From Nakamurella antarctica (GTDB taxonomy: Bacteria > Actinomycetota > Actinomycetes > Mycobacteriales > Nakamurellaceae): 64,000 nucleotides of DNA. The stretch is taken from contig NZ_CP034170.1 in NCBI RefSeq assembly GCF_003860405.1, forward strand, positions 744,001 through 808,000. Direction: 5' to 3'. The notes beneath the pieces were generated by a model. It ran no database searches, had not been told where the DNA came from, and saw nothing but the letters and a program-made list of their open reading frames with translations. A program made the translations under genes and the position numbers. Each line of letters opens with the position of its first letter. Within the stretch, counting starts at the first letter, position 1. Positions 1 to 8,819 of this stretch are shown piece after piece.

Positions 1-215
1 TGGTACGAACCAGAAATGACGATCTCGGCGCCAGCGGCAAAATACTCGGCATGCGCGCGGGTGAGGGATTCTGGGTCTTCCAGCAAGAACCGTGCGGACC
101 ACAGCTCGGATGTCAGATCGTGCCCGTGGTGCTCCAGAAGACTGCCGAGACCGCCGTCAAGGACCACATTTCCACGGGCAATTCGATCCGCAACCGCGGT
201 CTTGATGTGAGGCAT
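1..215 (-). CDS. mmuM: Homocysteine S-methyltransferase, 5' part (runs off window)
   Basis: The reverse strand is open from an ATG at 213-215 to the window edge, giving 71 codons of an N-terminus. The protein has the opening strand VLDGGLGSLLEHHG, then LWSARFLLEDPESL and AGAEIVISGSY, which is the first part of the TIM barrel of the homocysteine S-methyltransferase family (PF02574). These enzymes transfer a methyl group from S-methylmethionine or a related donor to homocysteine to make methionine in the cytoplasm. The C-terminal cysteines that bind zinc lie outside the window, so activity cannot be judged. It lies 92 bp downstream of the acyl-CoA ligase gene on the same strand and could be co-transcribed with it. 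Confidence 0.8.
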   Translation of the reverse strand, partial: MPHIKTAVADRIARGNVVLDGGLGSLLEHHGHDLTSELWSARFLLEDPESLTRAHAEYFAAGAEIVISGSY

Positions 216-307
216 GGGTTCAGCATATTGGCTCTACCCACTCGGGGACGACTCGCAAAAGCCGGGTGCTAACCTCAGAAATCACCTCACCCCAGAAGGG
301 GATGCTC

Positions 308-2122
308 CTAGTTTTTATACAAACTGTTGAGTAGTGACATGTTCTGTTGCTCAACGGTTTTACGTCGGACCTTGAGTGACGGAGTGATGGATCCATCTTC
401 GATGGTGAGGTCCTTGGGCAGGATTTCGAACTTTTTGATGGTTTCCCAACGCTCGAGCTTGCTGTTGAGTTCTTGGACTTGGCCGTCGATGAGGTCGCGG
501 ACCTGCGGCGCCTTCGTCAGCTCTGCGTAGCTCTTACCCTCCAGCCCGTTGGTCTTTGCCCAGTCGGTGATGGCGTCCGCATCCACGGTGATCAAAGCCG
601 ATACGAAGTTACGTCCCTCACCGTGCACCACGATCTGACTGGCATAGGGCGAGATGGCCTTGAAGAGGATCTCGATCTTTTGAGGGGCGATGTATTTGCC
701 ACCGGATGTTTTGATCAGGTCCTTCTTGCGGTCGGTCACCATCAACTTGCCGTCGACCATTTTTCCAATATCCCCCGTACAGAACCAGCCGTCGGCGTCG
801 AGTACTTCTGCGGTGACGTCGGGGAGGTTGTGATAACCGCTCATCACGCCCGGTCCACGAACCAGAATCTCGCCGTCCTCGGCGATTTTTACTTCGGTAC
901 CTGTCAGCGGCGGGCCAACGGTACCGAATACCAAATCGTCCGGTCGCCCCACGAATGTCGCGGCGCTGGTTTCGGACAGCCCATATCCCTCCACGAGTGG
1001 CATCCCCACTGCTGCGTACCACTGAGCCACCGGGCGTGAGAGGGCGGCGGATCCGGAAACGAAGAAGCGAATCCGACCACCCAGTCGAGCCTGAACCTTG
1101 GCAAACACCAGCTTCTGGGCGACCCCGTGCTGCAGCTTCAGAGTGGCCGGGACAGACTCGCCGGCGAGCGTGCGCCTTGAAACCTCGTGTCCGATCGTGA
1201 ATGCCCAGTTAAAGATCTTGGTCTTCAACCCACCCTCGCCCTGCGCGGTGAGCATGACTTTGGCGCGAACCTTCTCGAAGATCCTCGGTGCGCCAGCCAT
1301 GAAGGTCGGTTTTACCACCGCTAGATTCTCGACGATCCGATCGAGGTTGCCGTCGACAGCGGTGCTGAAACCGAGCCTCAGTTGCACGGCCAGCAGGACC
1401 TTGCCGAAAACGTGGGACAGCGGCAGCCACAGGTATTGCACATCGCTGTCGTCGAGGATGTTCATCTTCTCGACAGCCCAGCCCTCGTACGTCCAGCTGC
1501 TGTGCAGCAACCGCACCCCCTTGGGCTTTCCGGTGGTCCCGGAGGTGTAAATCAGGGTGGCCAGGCTATCGGGTCGGATCGCCGCGATAGCCTCGGTGAC
1601 CAATGCCGGGCTAGAAGCGAGCAGTTCGCGCCCGTGTTTTTCCAGCTCTGCGAGCGTGATGACGAGGTCGGAATCGCCGACGCCGTCTATCACGATGATT
1701 TTGAACAGGTCCGGCAGGTCCGCGAGCTTGGACTTGACCTTGTCGACCTGGGTTTGGTCTTCGACGATGACGATGCGCGAACCGGAATCGAAGGTTACGT
1801 ACGCGACGTCTTCGGCGGCAGTAGTCGGATAGATGGTGGTGGTGGCGGCGCCCGCGCACATAATCCCGAGGTCGGACAAGATCCATTCGATCCGGGTGCT
1901 GCAGATGATGGCGACCCGCTCTTCGGGCTTGATGCCGAGGCCGATCAAACCGGCAGAAATTGCGAAAACCCGGTCCTGTGTCTGGGCCCATGTCAGTGAT
2001 GACCAGTCGCCGCCGGACGGATAGCGGAAGGCTTCTCGGGTCGGCGTGGCCCTGACGCGGTCGGTGAACATCTGGCCAAACGACGTCTGGCGATCAGCGA
2101 CTGCGGGTGCGGATGGGGGCAT
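308..2122 (-). CDS. Long-chain fatty-acid--CoA ligase (FadD15-like AMP-forming synthetase)
   Basis: This 604-residue enzyme activates fatty acids to acyl-AMP and then acyl-CoA. The phosphate loop LIYTSGTTGKPKG lies near residue 190, followed by YGLSETSA, the GWFCTGDIG motif near residue 440, and the hinge DRKKDLIKTSGGKYIAP. The catalytic C-terminal lysine is probably in TPSLKVRRK near the end. The frame is open upstream to 2221, but the start is placed at the ATG at 2122 because GGAGGA sits 5 bases before it and the family homology begins there. The length and the long lid region fit the bacterial long-chain class (mycobacterial FadD15) rather than short- or medium-chain ligases. The exact substrate is not readable. 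Confidence 0.9.
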   Translation of the reverse strand: MPPSAPAVADRQTSFGQMFTDRVRATPTREAFRYPSGGDWSSLTWAQTQDRVFAISAGLIGLGIKPEERVAIICSTRIEWILSDLGIMCAGAATTTIYPTTAAEDVAYVTFDSGSRIVIVEDQTQVDKVKSKLADLPDLFKIIVIDGVGDSDLVITLAELEKHGRELLASSPALVTEAIAAIRPDSLATLIYTSGTTGKPKGVRLLHSSWTYEGWAVEKMNILDDSDVQYLWLPLSHVFGKVLLAVQLRLGFSTAVDGNLDRIVENLAVVKPTFMAGAPRIFEKVRAKVMLTAQGEGGLKTKIFNWAFTIGHEVSRRTLAGESVPATLKLQHGVAQKLVFAKVQARLGGRIRFFVSGSAALSRPVAQWYAAVGMPLVEGYGLSETSAATFVGRPDDLVFGTVGPPLTGTEVKIAEDGEILVRGPGVMSGYHNLPDVTAEVLDADGWFCTGDIGKMVDGKLMVTDRKKDLIKTSGGKYIAPQKIEILFKAISPYASQIVVHGEGRNFVSALITVDADAITDWAKTNGLEGKSYAELTKAPQVRDLIDGQVQELNSKLERWETIKKFEILPKDLTIEDGSITPSLKVRRKTVEQQNMSLLNSLYKN

Positions 2123-2494
2123 GAAAGTCCTCCTTGACAGGGTGAACAACAGGTAGAACCGAGCGTCAATTCGTATCGAAAAAACTAGCGAGCAGAACAT
2201 CGGGCCGCCACCAACGACCACAGCGGGGCAGGTCGCGCGTGCAGCTATGTGTGATGAACCTTACCGACGCTTGACCTGCCATGCGATCAGGGCGCGTCGA
2301 TCGCCAGCAAGCAAAGCCTCTGTATTCGGCCGCCAGCCATGGACGACTAACAATTCGGATCAAATCCGAGAGGTCACAAATGAGTGACAAATATGACTCG
2401 AACCGCGAGTGGCTGCCGGTGATCATGGCTGGTAGCAGGCACAATGGAGGGTGTGAAAAGCACGAAACGGGCAGTGCTGGGGGATGGCGCAAAA
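2123..2494. promoter_or_regulatory. Divergent intergenic region between the ligase and L,D-transpeptidase genes
   Basis: This 372-bp stretch separates two genes transcribed away from each other, so it should hold both promoters. It contains the GGAGGA ribosome-binding site of the ligase gene at its left edge. I see no coding region or convincing hairpin in it. Confidence 0.4.
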
Positions 2495-3829
2495 ATGAAA
2501 TCGAAGATGGTCATCGCGGTTTTGGCCACGGGCGCCCTGTTTCTGAGCGCGTGCACCGGGGTCAGCGATCAATCGGCGCCCAGCACGGCCGGTTCACTTT
2601 CGAGAGATGCCAGCACTTCCAGCGTCTCGGCATCCTCAGCTGCTACCGTTCCAGCCCTGCGGCCTACCGCGCCGGGAGCGTCGTCGGTGACCGCTTCGGC
2701 ATCATCAACCACCACGGCATCATCAACTCCCCCTGCCACGCCGACCTCCTCTAGCCCGGCGGCCCCTGCGACCCCGCCGGTGCAATGGTCTTTCTCGCCC
2801 GCAGCAGATGCCGTAGATATCTCCCCGGTCGAGCCGGTGGTGGTGTCCGTTGCGGCGGGGTCGTTGGTGGCGGTGACCATGACCAATCCGAACGGCATAG
2901 CGGTGGAAGGCGTGCTGGCGGCCGATTCGTTGTCCTGGAAATCGACGACGCCGCTGGGTTACGGGAAGACGTACGCAATCGCCGCGGTGGCTGTTGACGC
3001 GGGTGGAGTTCAGGTGCCGCAGGCGTATAGCTTCAGCACCCTGACCCCCCGCAACAAGGCGCTCACCACCGCCTTCCCCACCGACGGAATGACGGTCGGT
3101 GTGGGCCAACCCATCGCACTATTTTTTGATGAGGGCATTGCAGACAAAGCTGGGGTTGAGAAGTTGATCTCGATCACCTCTGCTCCGGCGAACGTGGTCG
3201 GCGCCTTCTATTGGATGTCCGACAGGCAAGTGAACTGGCGGCCCCAGGAATACTGGCCCGCGGGCACGGCGGTCGAGGTTGCGGTTACTACCTATGGCAG
3301 GGACTTGGGCAATGGCATCTACGGCCAGGCTGATAAAAAATTCTCCTTCACCATCGGCCAGTCGAAGATCGCCACGGTGGATAACAACACTCACATGATG
3401 ACGGTGAGCGTCGACGGCGCGGTGGTGAAAGAGATGCCGGTCTCGTTAGGCACCAACAAGTACCCGACCTACAACGGTGTCCACGTGGTAGCCGAGGCCT
3501 ACGACAAGAAGATCATGGATTCATCAACCTGGGGATTGGTGGGAGCCGGGGCGTACCGAACAGAGGTTTTGTACGCGACGCGCATCTCTTCGTCGGGAGA
3601 GTTTGTCCACGCCGCACCGTGGTCGGTCTGGGCACAGGGCTCAGAGAACGTGTCCCACGGTTGCGTGAACGTCTCGACCGAAAATGCGCTCTGGTTCTAC
3701 GAGAACTTTGGCTTTGGCGACATCGTCGATATCCGCAATACGGTTGGCCCGCCGCTGCAGGTCTGGGATGGCTACGGGGACTGGAACGTGCCGTGGGAAA
3801 CCTACAGCCAAGGCGGCTTTCGCAGCTAG
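2495..3829 (+). CDS. L,D-transpeptidase lipoprotein (YkuD domain, Ig-like N-domains)
   Basis: This protein is predicted to make 3-3 peptidoglycan cross-links outside the membrane. A lipoprotein signal with lipobox LSAC ends at residue 20 of the start chosen here. A Ser/Thr/Ala/Pro-rich tether follows (about residues 25-95), then two immunoglobulin-like domains as in mycobacterial LdtMt2, then the YkuD domain. The catalytic motif SHGCVNV lies near residue 387, and the preceding GTNKYPTYNGVHV matches the conserved substrate-side segment. The frame is open from 2444 and an ATG there is possible, but the ATG at 2495 gives a normal lipoprotein signal length. The gene stands alone; its upstream neighbour is divergent. 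Confidence 0.9.
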   Translation: MKSKMVIAVLATGALFLSACTGVSDQSAPSTAGSLSRDASTSSVSASSAATVPALRPTAPGASSVTASASSTTTASSTPPATPTSSSPAAPATPPVQWSFSPAADAVDISPVEPVVVSVAAGSLVAVTMTNPNGIAVEGVLAADSLSWKSTTPLGYGKTYAIAAVAVDAGGVQVPQAYSFSTLTPRNKALTTAFPTDGMTVGVGQPIALFFDEGIADKAGVEKLISITSAPANVVGAFYWMSDRQVNWRPQEYWPAGTAVEVAVTTYGRDLGNGIYGQADKKFSFTIGQSKIATVDNNTHMMTVSVDGAVVKEMPVSLGTNKYPTYNGVHVVAEAYDKKIMDSSTWGLVGAGAYRTEVLYATRISSSGEFVHAAPWSVWAQGSENVSHGCVNVSTENALWFYENFGFGDIVDIRNTVGPPLQVWDGYGDWNVPWETYSQGGFRS

Positions 3830-3937
3830 AGGCGCGGCTGCTCGGGGGTAGGCCGGTGGGGGATCAAGGCCCTGGGAAACTAGAATGATGAGTAGCGCGG
3901 GCCAGCCCGCCAGCGCCCACGCCAGAGATGGAATCCG

Positions 3938-4786
3938 ATGAGCCTGACCTTGCCCGGTGAAGTACCCAATGTGGAACTACGAGATGGAAACCACATACCC
4001 CAGTTAGGGTTTGGCGTCTGGCAGATTCCCGATGACGAGGCGCAGGGTGTGGTGGAAACCGCCTTGGAAGTGGGGTACCGACACATCGACACCGCAGCTG
4101 TTTACGGCAACGAAGCGGGGGTGGGTCGAGCGCTGCGCCACTCGGGAATTGACCGTTCGGATGTTTTTGTCACCACGAAATTACGAAATATCAACCAGGG
4201 ATATGACGAGGCAATGCGTGCCTTTGACGTCAGCGCCACCAAGCTGGGGATCGATGTCGTGGACCTGTATCTGATTCACTGGCCCCGGCCCGCTCACGAT
4301 CTGTATGTCGACTCGTGGAAGGCGCTCGTCCGTCTTCAGGAAGAGGGACGAATCCGGTCAATTGGCGTGTCCAATTTCCACCAGTCGCATCTGGAAAAAG
4401 TGATCGCCGAAACGGGCATCACACCCGCTATCGATCAGATCGAGCTGCATCCCTACCTTCAGCAGCAGGCGATGCGGGAGTTCAATGCGGCCCACGGAAT
4501 TGTGACCGAGGCGTGGTCACCGCTAGGGCAATGCAAGGGCCTGCTGGATGACCCCATCCTCACCGACATTGCCCGTAGAAACGGCGTGACAGCTGCCCAA
4601 ACCGTTCTTAGCTGGCAACTCTGGCTCGGGAATGTGGTGATTCCGAAATCGGTGACGCCATCGCGCATCGAAGAAAACTTTGCTGCTGTTGCTGTCAATC
4701 TGCAGACCGCCGATCTGGCCGCTATCGGCAAGCTGGATCGTGGCCTCCGTTACGGCTTCGACCCCGAGATCGCTGAACACGACTGA
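3938..4786 (+). CDS. Aldo/keto reductase (2,5-diketo-gluconate reductase-like)
   Basis: This 282-residue NADPH-dependent oxidoreductase has the family signatures GYRHIDTAAVYGNE (the catalytic Asp and Tyr region), an LIHWP strand with the catalytic His, and IPKSVTPSRIEENF in the cofactor-binding C-terminal part. The length is normal for AKR5-type enzymes that reduce aldehydes and keto-sugars. The start follows a purine-rich AGAGATGGA. The last codons and the stop form the first unit of a 15-bp tandem repeat (listed separately). It converges with the LysR gene, 78 bp away. The physiological substrate is unknown. Confidence 0.9.
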   Translation: MSLTLPGEVPNVELRDGNHIPQLGFGVWQIPDDEAQGVVETALEVGYRHIDTAAVYGNEAGVGRALRHSGIDRSDVFVTTKLRNINQGYDEAMRAFDVSATKLGIDVVDLYLIHWPRPAHDLYVDSWKALVRLQEEGRIRSIGVSNFHQSHLEKVIAETGITPAIDQIELHPYLQQQAMREFNAAHGIVTEAWSPLGQCKGLLDDPILTDIARRNGVTAAQTVLSWQLWLGNVVIPKSVTPSRIEENFAAVAVNLQTADLAAIGKLDRGLRYGFDPEIAEHD

Positions 4787-4849
4787 GCCGAACACGACTG
4801 AGCCGAACACGACTGAGCCGAACACGACTGAGCCGAACACGACTGAGCC
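4775..4849 (+). repeat. Five perfect 15-bp tandem repeats spanning a stop codon
   Basis: The unit GAACACGACTGAGCC is repeated five times without error. The first copy encodes the last residues Glu-His-Asp of the aldo/keto reductase plus its TGA. Because 15 is a multiple of three, each later copy puts another in-frame TGA after the same three codons. The array fills most of the gap to the convergent LysR gene. Confidence 0.95.
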
Positions 4850-4864
4850 GTGGGGGCGCAGGCG

Positions 4865-5845
4865 CTACCGGGCAAGCTTCGTTGCCATCTGAATCAAATC
4901 TCGGCCGGGGCCGGACGGAGGTGTCGCCGTTCCCACCCACACCGCACGCAACGACCGCCGCAAACCCAGCCCCGCGATCTCCACGCTGACTAATCTGCCC
5001 GCTGCGACATCATCAGCAACGGCCAGTTCAGACAGCACCGCGGGGCCAGCGCCAGCCAGCACCGCAGCGCGCACGGCCGCGCTGGAGGATAGTTCGACGC
5101 CGGGGGTTGCGATTTCGATCCCTTCGCCGTGCGCAGCCGCCCACTCGTTGAGCGCGGTCACAAACGCATCACGCGTACCGGATCCACTTTCGCGCCATAC
5201 CAGGGCGGTCGACGCCAACTGTCGTACCGTCAGAGCGTGCGCTGCCAGCGTCCACGGGTGGTCTGGCCGCACCACAAGCAATAGTTGGTCGAGCGCAACC
5301 ACTGTGGACCGCAGCCCGGCAGGGAGACCGGGGCTCTCGATGAAGCCAATATCTGCTTCGCCGCACAAGACGGAGCGACACACTGCTGCGCTATTCTGTG
5401 CCGTCAATCGCACTCTCGTGGCGAGAAGTCCCAACCGCTGCTGGGATTCACTGAGCGCAACAAGCCACCGTGGCACCAGGTGCTCGGCCAGCGTTAAGCT
5501 GGCGGCGACATGCAGTTCAACCGCACGATCGGTGCGCAGGCTCATGATGGCTACGTCAAGCTGCTGTGCCACCTGTACCAGCGTGGACGACCATTGCGCC
5601 AATAGGACGCCAGATTCGGTAAGCGTTGAGCCGTGGCTCCCACGGGCGATAAGGGAAAGTCCGACGCGAGTTTCGAGCGCGCGCAGGCGCTGGCTTGCAG
5701 CCTGTTGGCTGATCCCCATGGCAGCTGCGGCTCCATTAATGGAGCCAGAACTGGCTACTGCCAGCAGAAGTTGCAGGCTGGGTACATCAGGAACTCGCGG
5801 GGAAAGCGGCACCGGTGCAGCGTACCGGGAACCTGGCGCGAGCAT
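4865..5845 (-). CDS. LysR-family transcriptional regulator
   Basis: This 326-residue protein has an N-terminal winged helix-turn-helix (LLAVASSGSINGAAAAMG, then ISQQAASQRLRALE) and a LysR-type periplasmic-binding-like effector domain to the C-terminus. The N-terminus is about 20 residues longer than typical LysR proteins, so an internal start (for example the GTG just before PDVPSLQ) is possible. It lies 42 bp downstream of two lipoprotein genes on the same strand and may be co-transcribed with them. It converges with the aldo/keto reductase gene, a possible but unproven target. The effector is unknown. Confidence 0.85.
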   Translation of the reverse strand: MLAPGSRYAAPVPLSPRVPDVPSLQLLLAVASSGSINGAAAAMGISQQAASQRLRALETRVGLSLIARGSHGSTLTESGVLLAQWSSTLVQVAQQLDVAIMSLRTDRAVELHVAASLTLAEHLVPRWLVALSESQQRLGLLATRVRLTAQNSAAVCRSVLCGEADIGFIESPGLPAGLRSTVVALDQLLLVVRPDHPWTLAAHALTVRQLASTALVWRESGSGTRDAFVTALNEWAAAHGEGIEIATPGVELSSSAAVRAAVLAGAGPAVLSELAVADDVAAGRLVSVEIAGLGLRRSLRAVWVGTATPPSGPGRDLIQMATKLAR

Positions 5846-5887
5846 CGCTGCTGCCCGGACCGTCAGACCGGGATGAGACGGCTGACG

Positions 5888-6727
5888 CTAGGCCAATTTA
5901 CCGACGATTACACGCAATGCGGCAAGCGCATAGCTCCCGAGAGTGGTTGGTGCGGATGATAATTCGGCCCCGTCCGCAGACACGGTGATGGCTACGCCAT
6001 TGACGACCGTCACCGCGTACCCCACCGCCACTGCGGTAACAGCGCTCGTGCCGGCGAACCGGGTGGCGGGGAAGCCGGCGACACTTTCGTCGCTGGTGGT
6101 CACGTCGTCCAACGACAGTGACTGCGCGGTCACCATGGTCGCGATAGCAGCAGTCGGCGCGAGATTTGCCAGGTCGCCGCCCAAGTAGGTCTTGACAGAC
6201 TCTGCCGTGATGGTCAGCCCGTAGCTGCCGGTGGCAGTGGTGTAGAGGCAGGCCCTCGTGCTGCCAATACTGATATCGCTTGCGCTATCGAAGTTTCCGG
6301 CCCCGATCGCGGTGGTGACGTCCGAGGGGGAGATGAGGCTACAGATGTTGCTGATGACGGCTGTGGACGCAGCGGGCGGCGGTCCAGAGGCTGAGGTGGG
6401 TGACTGAGCTGCACTGGATGACTCCGCTGCACTGGATGACTGCACTGGGACATCTGGCGGCGCCGTGATGCTCTCGCGTCCCGCGGCACTCGGGGCGGTT
6501 TGAGGCGAGATGTCCTCTAGCGCGGCAGGTGTCGTCATTTCAGCATCCGTCGACGCCCGGCCGAGCTCTGGAGGCTTCGAGGTGTCGCTGGCCGCGACAG
6601 ACGGTACGGCGGTCATCGCAGTGTCAGCGGAAGGCGGCGCCTCGTCGGGTGTGGAGCAGCCCGCGAGCCAGGCGATGCAGCAGCCCGCCACCAGAGCAAA
6701 AACCTTCGTGCGGCCGACTGGCTGCAT
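5888..6727 (-). CDS. Lipoprotein with DUF3558-like C-terminal domain (copy 2)
   Basis: A lipoprotein signal ends at the lipobox LAGC (about residue 24). A low-complexity Ser/Ala/Pro/Thr tether of roughly 100 residues follows, then a compact domain with two cysteines (NICSLISPSDV and RACLYTT). The domain resembles the DUF3558 type found in many actinobacterial lipoproteins. It is clearly paralogous to the next gene upstream: both have C-x-LI-x-P-x-(D/E)V, C-(L/I)Y and YLGG(D/E)(L/V)A at matching places. The start is 3 bp after the stop of that gene, so the two form an operon. Part of the tether is encoded by an 18-bp near-repeat around 6408-6440. Function unknown. Confidence 0.75.
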   Translation of the reverse strand: MQPVGRTKVFALVAGCCIAWLAGCSTPDEAPPSADTAMTAVPSVAASDTSKPPELGRASTDAEMTTPAALEDISPQTAPSAAGRESITAPPDVPVQSSSAAESSSAAQSPTSASGPPPAASTAVISNICSLISPSDVTTAIGAGNFDSASDISIGSTRACLYTTATGSYGLTITAESVKTYLGGDLANLAPTAAIATMVTAQSLSLDDVTTSDESVAGFPATRFAGTSAVTAVAVGYAVTVVNGVAITVSADGAELSSAPTTLGSYALAALRVIVGKLA

Positions 6728-6730
6728 GTG

Positions 6731-7483
6731 CTAGCCCACCTTCGCGGCCGCCACGCCAGCGACAGCGATCGCGGGGCCTGCCAGGCTTGCCGGATCGACG
6801 TTCAATCCTTGACCGTCAAAAGTGACGACGATAACGGTAGCGCCGGACAGGAAAGAGATCGAGGCGTTTGGTGCGGTAGTGATGCTGTGGCCCGTAGTTT
6901 GCGCCGCCGGTATGGACCCCACCAGAATTTCTTTACTCATGGGATCACCGACGGTCAGTTCTTGGGCTGAAATGAAAGTGGCGACGGCTTCCTTCGGTGA
7001 AGCGGTTGCGACCTCGCCGCCGAGGTACCCCTGTGCGGGCTCGGCGGCGATGCTGATGGCAGATAGATTGGCGCCGGCGCCATAGATGCAATGTGGCATC
7101 TCTTCGCTGCCGATATCGGTGGCGTTCAGAAAGACATATTCACCGGTCACTGCGGAAACTTCAGCGGGGGTGATGAGCCCGCATAACCCTGTGGTGTCAA
7201 CAACTGTGCCTGAGCCACCCGAGTCTGCGGAGCCAGCATCAGGGACTTGAACTGTTTGCGCGGGCGCGGCGTCCGGCGCTCCAGGCTGGGCGGAATCGAC
7301 GGTCGGATCCGCTGGGGCCGCGCTGGCGGCGGCCGGACTTGCTGCGCTCGCGCCAGGGGCGGCGGTGGCACTGCCGGGGCTGTCCGAGGAACACGCGCTT
7401 GCTGCGAGAATTACCGCGGTACAAAAGGCTGTAAGGGCGATGCGGCCACGGGCGGGCGAGTGGCGGCGTGGAAGCTGCGTCAT
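6731..7483 (-). CDS. Lipoprotein with DUF3558-like C-terminal domain (copy 1)
   Basis: This 250-residue protein has a lipoprotein signal ending at SAC (about residue 31), an Ala/Pro/Ser-rich tether and a C-terminal domain with the same two-cysteine pattern as its neighbour (GLCGLITPAEV and PHCIYGAG). It is the first gene of a two- or three-gene unit with the second lipoprotein and perhaps the LysR gene. Its upstream region (298 bp) is shared with the divergent cation-efflux gene. The two paralogs are well diverged outside the cysteine motifs, so the duplication is not recent. Role unknown; it is predicted to be anchored outside the membrane. Confidence 0.75.
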   Translation of the reverse strand: MTQLPRRHSPARGRIALTAFCTAVILAASACSSDSPGSATAAPGASAASPAAASAAPADPTVDSAQPGAPDAAPAQTVQVPDAGSADSGGSGTVVDTTGLCGLITPAEVSAVTGEYVFLNATDIGSEEMPHCIYGAGANLSAISIAAEPAQGYLGGEVATASPKEAVATFISAQELTVGDPMSKEILVGSIPAAQTTGHSITTAPNASISFLSGATVIVVTFDGQGLNVDPASLAGPAIAVAGVAAAKVG

Positions 7484-7781
7484 GAGGTCCTCGGTCTTCA
7501 GGCGTGAGGGTACGGGTCAGGGTCACGGCGACCGGCAACCAGTGTGTTTGACACTTTAAGTGACGTCCCGTGTACTGAGAGCGAATTGCAAAAAAAACTT
7601 TGCTGACAAGTCGAGCGGAATACCGCAGGTTTCCTGTAGGTCAGCCTGAGCTGGGTGTTCGAGTTCCTCGCAGACTCCAGCGTCAGCGACAATATGCGGG
7701 TAGCCGCCGCCTCGAACGACGCCACGGTGTTGTGAAGGCGCGCTGTTCACCACGCGTTGCACACGAAGAAATGAGAACGGC

Positions 7782-8747
7782 ATGAGCACCTCGGGCGGTA
7801 ATAAGGCAATCTTCGCTGCGTTGGCGGCGAACTTGGGTATTGCCGTCTTCAAATTCGTGGCCTTCTTATTCTCTGGCTCCTCGTCCATGCTCGGGGAGTC
7901 CATCCACTCGCTCGCCGACTCGGGCAATCAGGTACTCCTGCTGGTCGGCGGCAAGCGGGCCAAGCGCGCACCCACCCCGTTACACCCGTTCGGCTACGGT
8001 CGCGAGCGCTATGTCTACGCCTTCATCGTTGCCATCGTGTTGTTTTCAGTCGGTGGCTTGTTTTCGCTCTACGAGGGCATCCACAAAATTCAGCACCCTG
8101 AGCCGCTGGACAGGGTATGGATCCCGATCGCCGTATTGCTCGGAGCCATTGTGCTAGAGGGGTTTTCGTTCCGCACAGCGATCAAAGAGTCGAATTTGGT
8201 TCGCGGCAACGTGACGTGGTGGCAGTTTATTCGGCGCGCGAAAGCGCCCGAGTTACCCGTCATTTTGTTGGAGGATTTCGCAGCTTTGATCGGTCTGCTT
8301 CTCGCGTTGATCGGTGTAAGTGCAGCGGCCATCACCGGCAACGGCATCTTTGACGGCATTGGCACGGCCTTTATCGGGCTGCTGCTGGTGCTCGTGGCCA
8401 TCGTCCTTGCCGTGGAGACGAAGTCGCTACTGCTCGGCGAAGGTGCCTCGAATGCGGACGTGAAGACCATTACCGATGCGGCCGAGGCCGGCGACTCGAT
8501 CGAAAAGGTCATCCATATGCAGACCCTCTATCTCGGCCCGGACGAGCTGCTGGTGGCGATGAAAGTCGGTGTGCACTCCAGTGACACCGCTGCCGACATC
8601 GCCAGTGCCGTCAACGAAGTCGAAGCACGGGTGCGGGCGGCCGTGCCGATCGTCACGGCCCTGTATGTGGAGCCCGACATCTTTGACGCGCGCCATCGAC
8701 CAACACTGCGTGCCCGGACACAGCCGCCTGCGACTGGGAGCCACTAA
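7782..8747 (+). CDS. Cation diffusion facilitator (Zn/Co/Mn efflux family)
   Basis: This 321-residue membrane transporter of the CDF family exports divalent metals by proton antiport. The metal-site motif HSLADSGNQ in the second helix carries the His-x-x-x-Asp pair, followed by a loop with HPFGYGRERYVYAF, which is typical of the SLC30A9-like branch. Helices occupy about residues 10-30, 75-95, 115-135, 165-190 and 195-215, and a cytoplasmic C-terminal domain follows (VIHMQTLYLGPDELLVAMKV). The ATG at 7782 is preceded by a weak GAAGAAATGAGA site. It converges with sodA across a shared terminator. The metal specificity is not clear from the motif. Confidence 0.88.
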   Translation: MSTSGGNKAIFAALAANLGIAVFKFVAFLFSGSSSMLGESIHSLADSGNQVLLLVGGKRAKRAPTPLHPFGYGRERYVYAFIVAIVLFSVGGLFSLYEGIHKIQHPEPLDRVWIPIAVLLGAIVLEGFSFRTAIKESNLVRGNVTWWQFIRRAKAPELPVILLEDFAALIGLLLALIGVSAAAITGNGIFDGIGTAFIGLLLVLVAIVLAVETKSLLLGEGASNADVKTITDAAEAGDSIEKVIHMQTLYLGPDELLVAMKVGVHSSDTAADIASAVNEVEARVRAAVPIVTALYVEPDIFDARHRPTLRARTQPPATGSH

Positions 8748-8765
8748 TAGGGGCTGGTAGCCCAT

Positions 8766-8801
8766 AAAAAACGGCGGTCCTTGTCAGGGACCGCCGTTTT
8801 T
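8766..8801. terminator. Bidirectional rho-independent terminator
   Basis: A 14-bp perfect inverted repeat (AAAAACGGCGGTCC and its complement) with a short loop has an A-tract on the left and a T-tract on the right. It can therefore end transcription from both the cation-efflux gene and the convergent sodA gene. Confidence 0.95.
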
Positions 8802-8819
8802 AAGTAGTTCGAAGCGATA

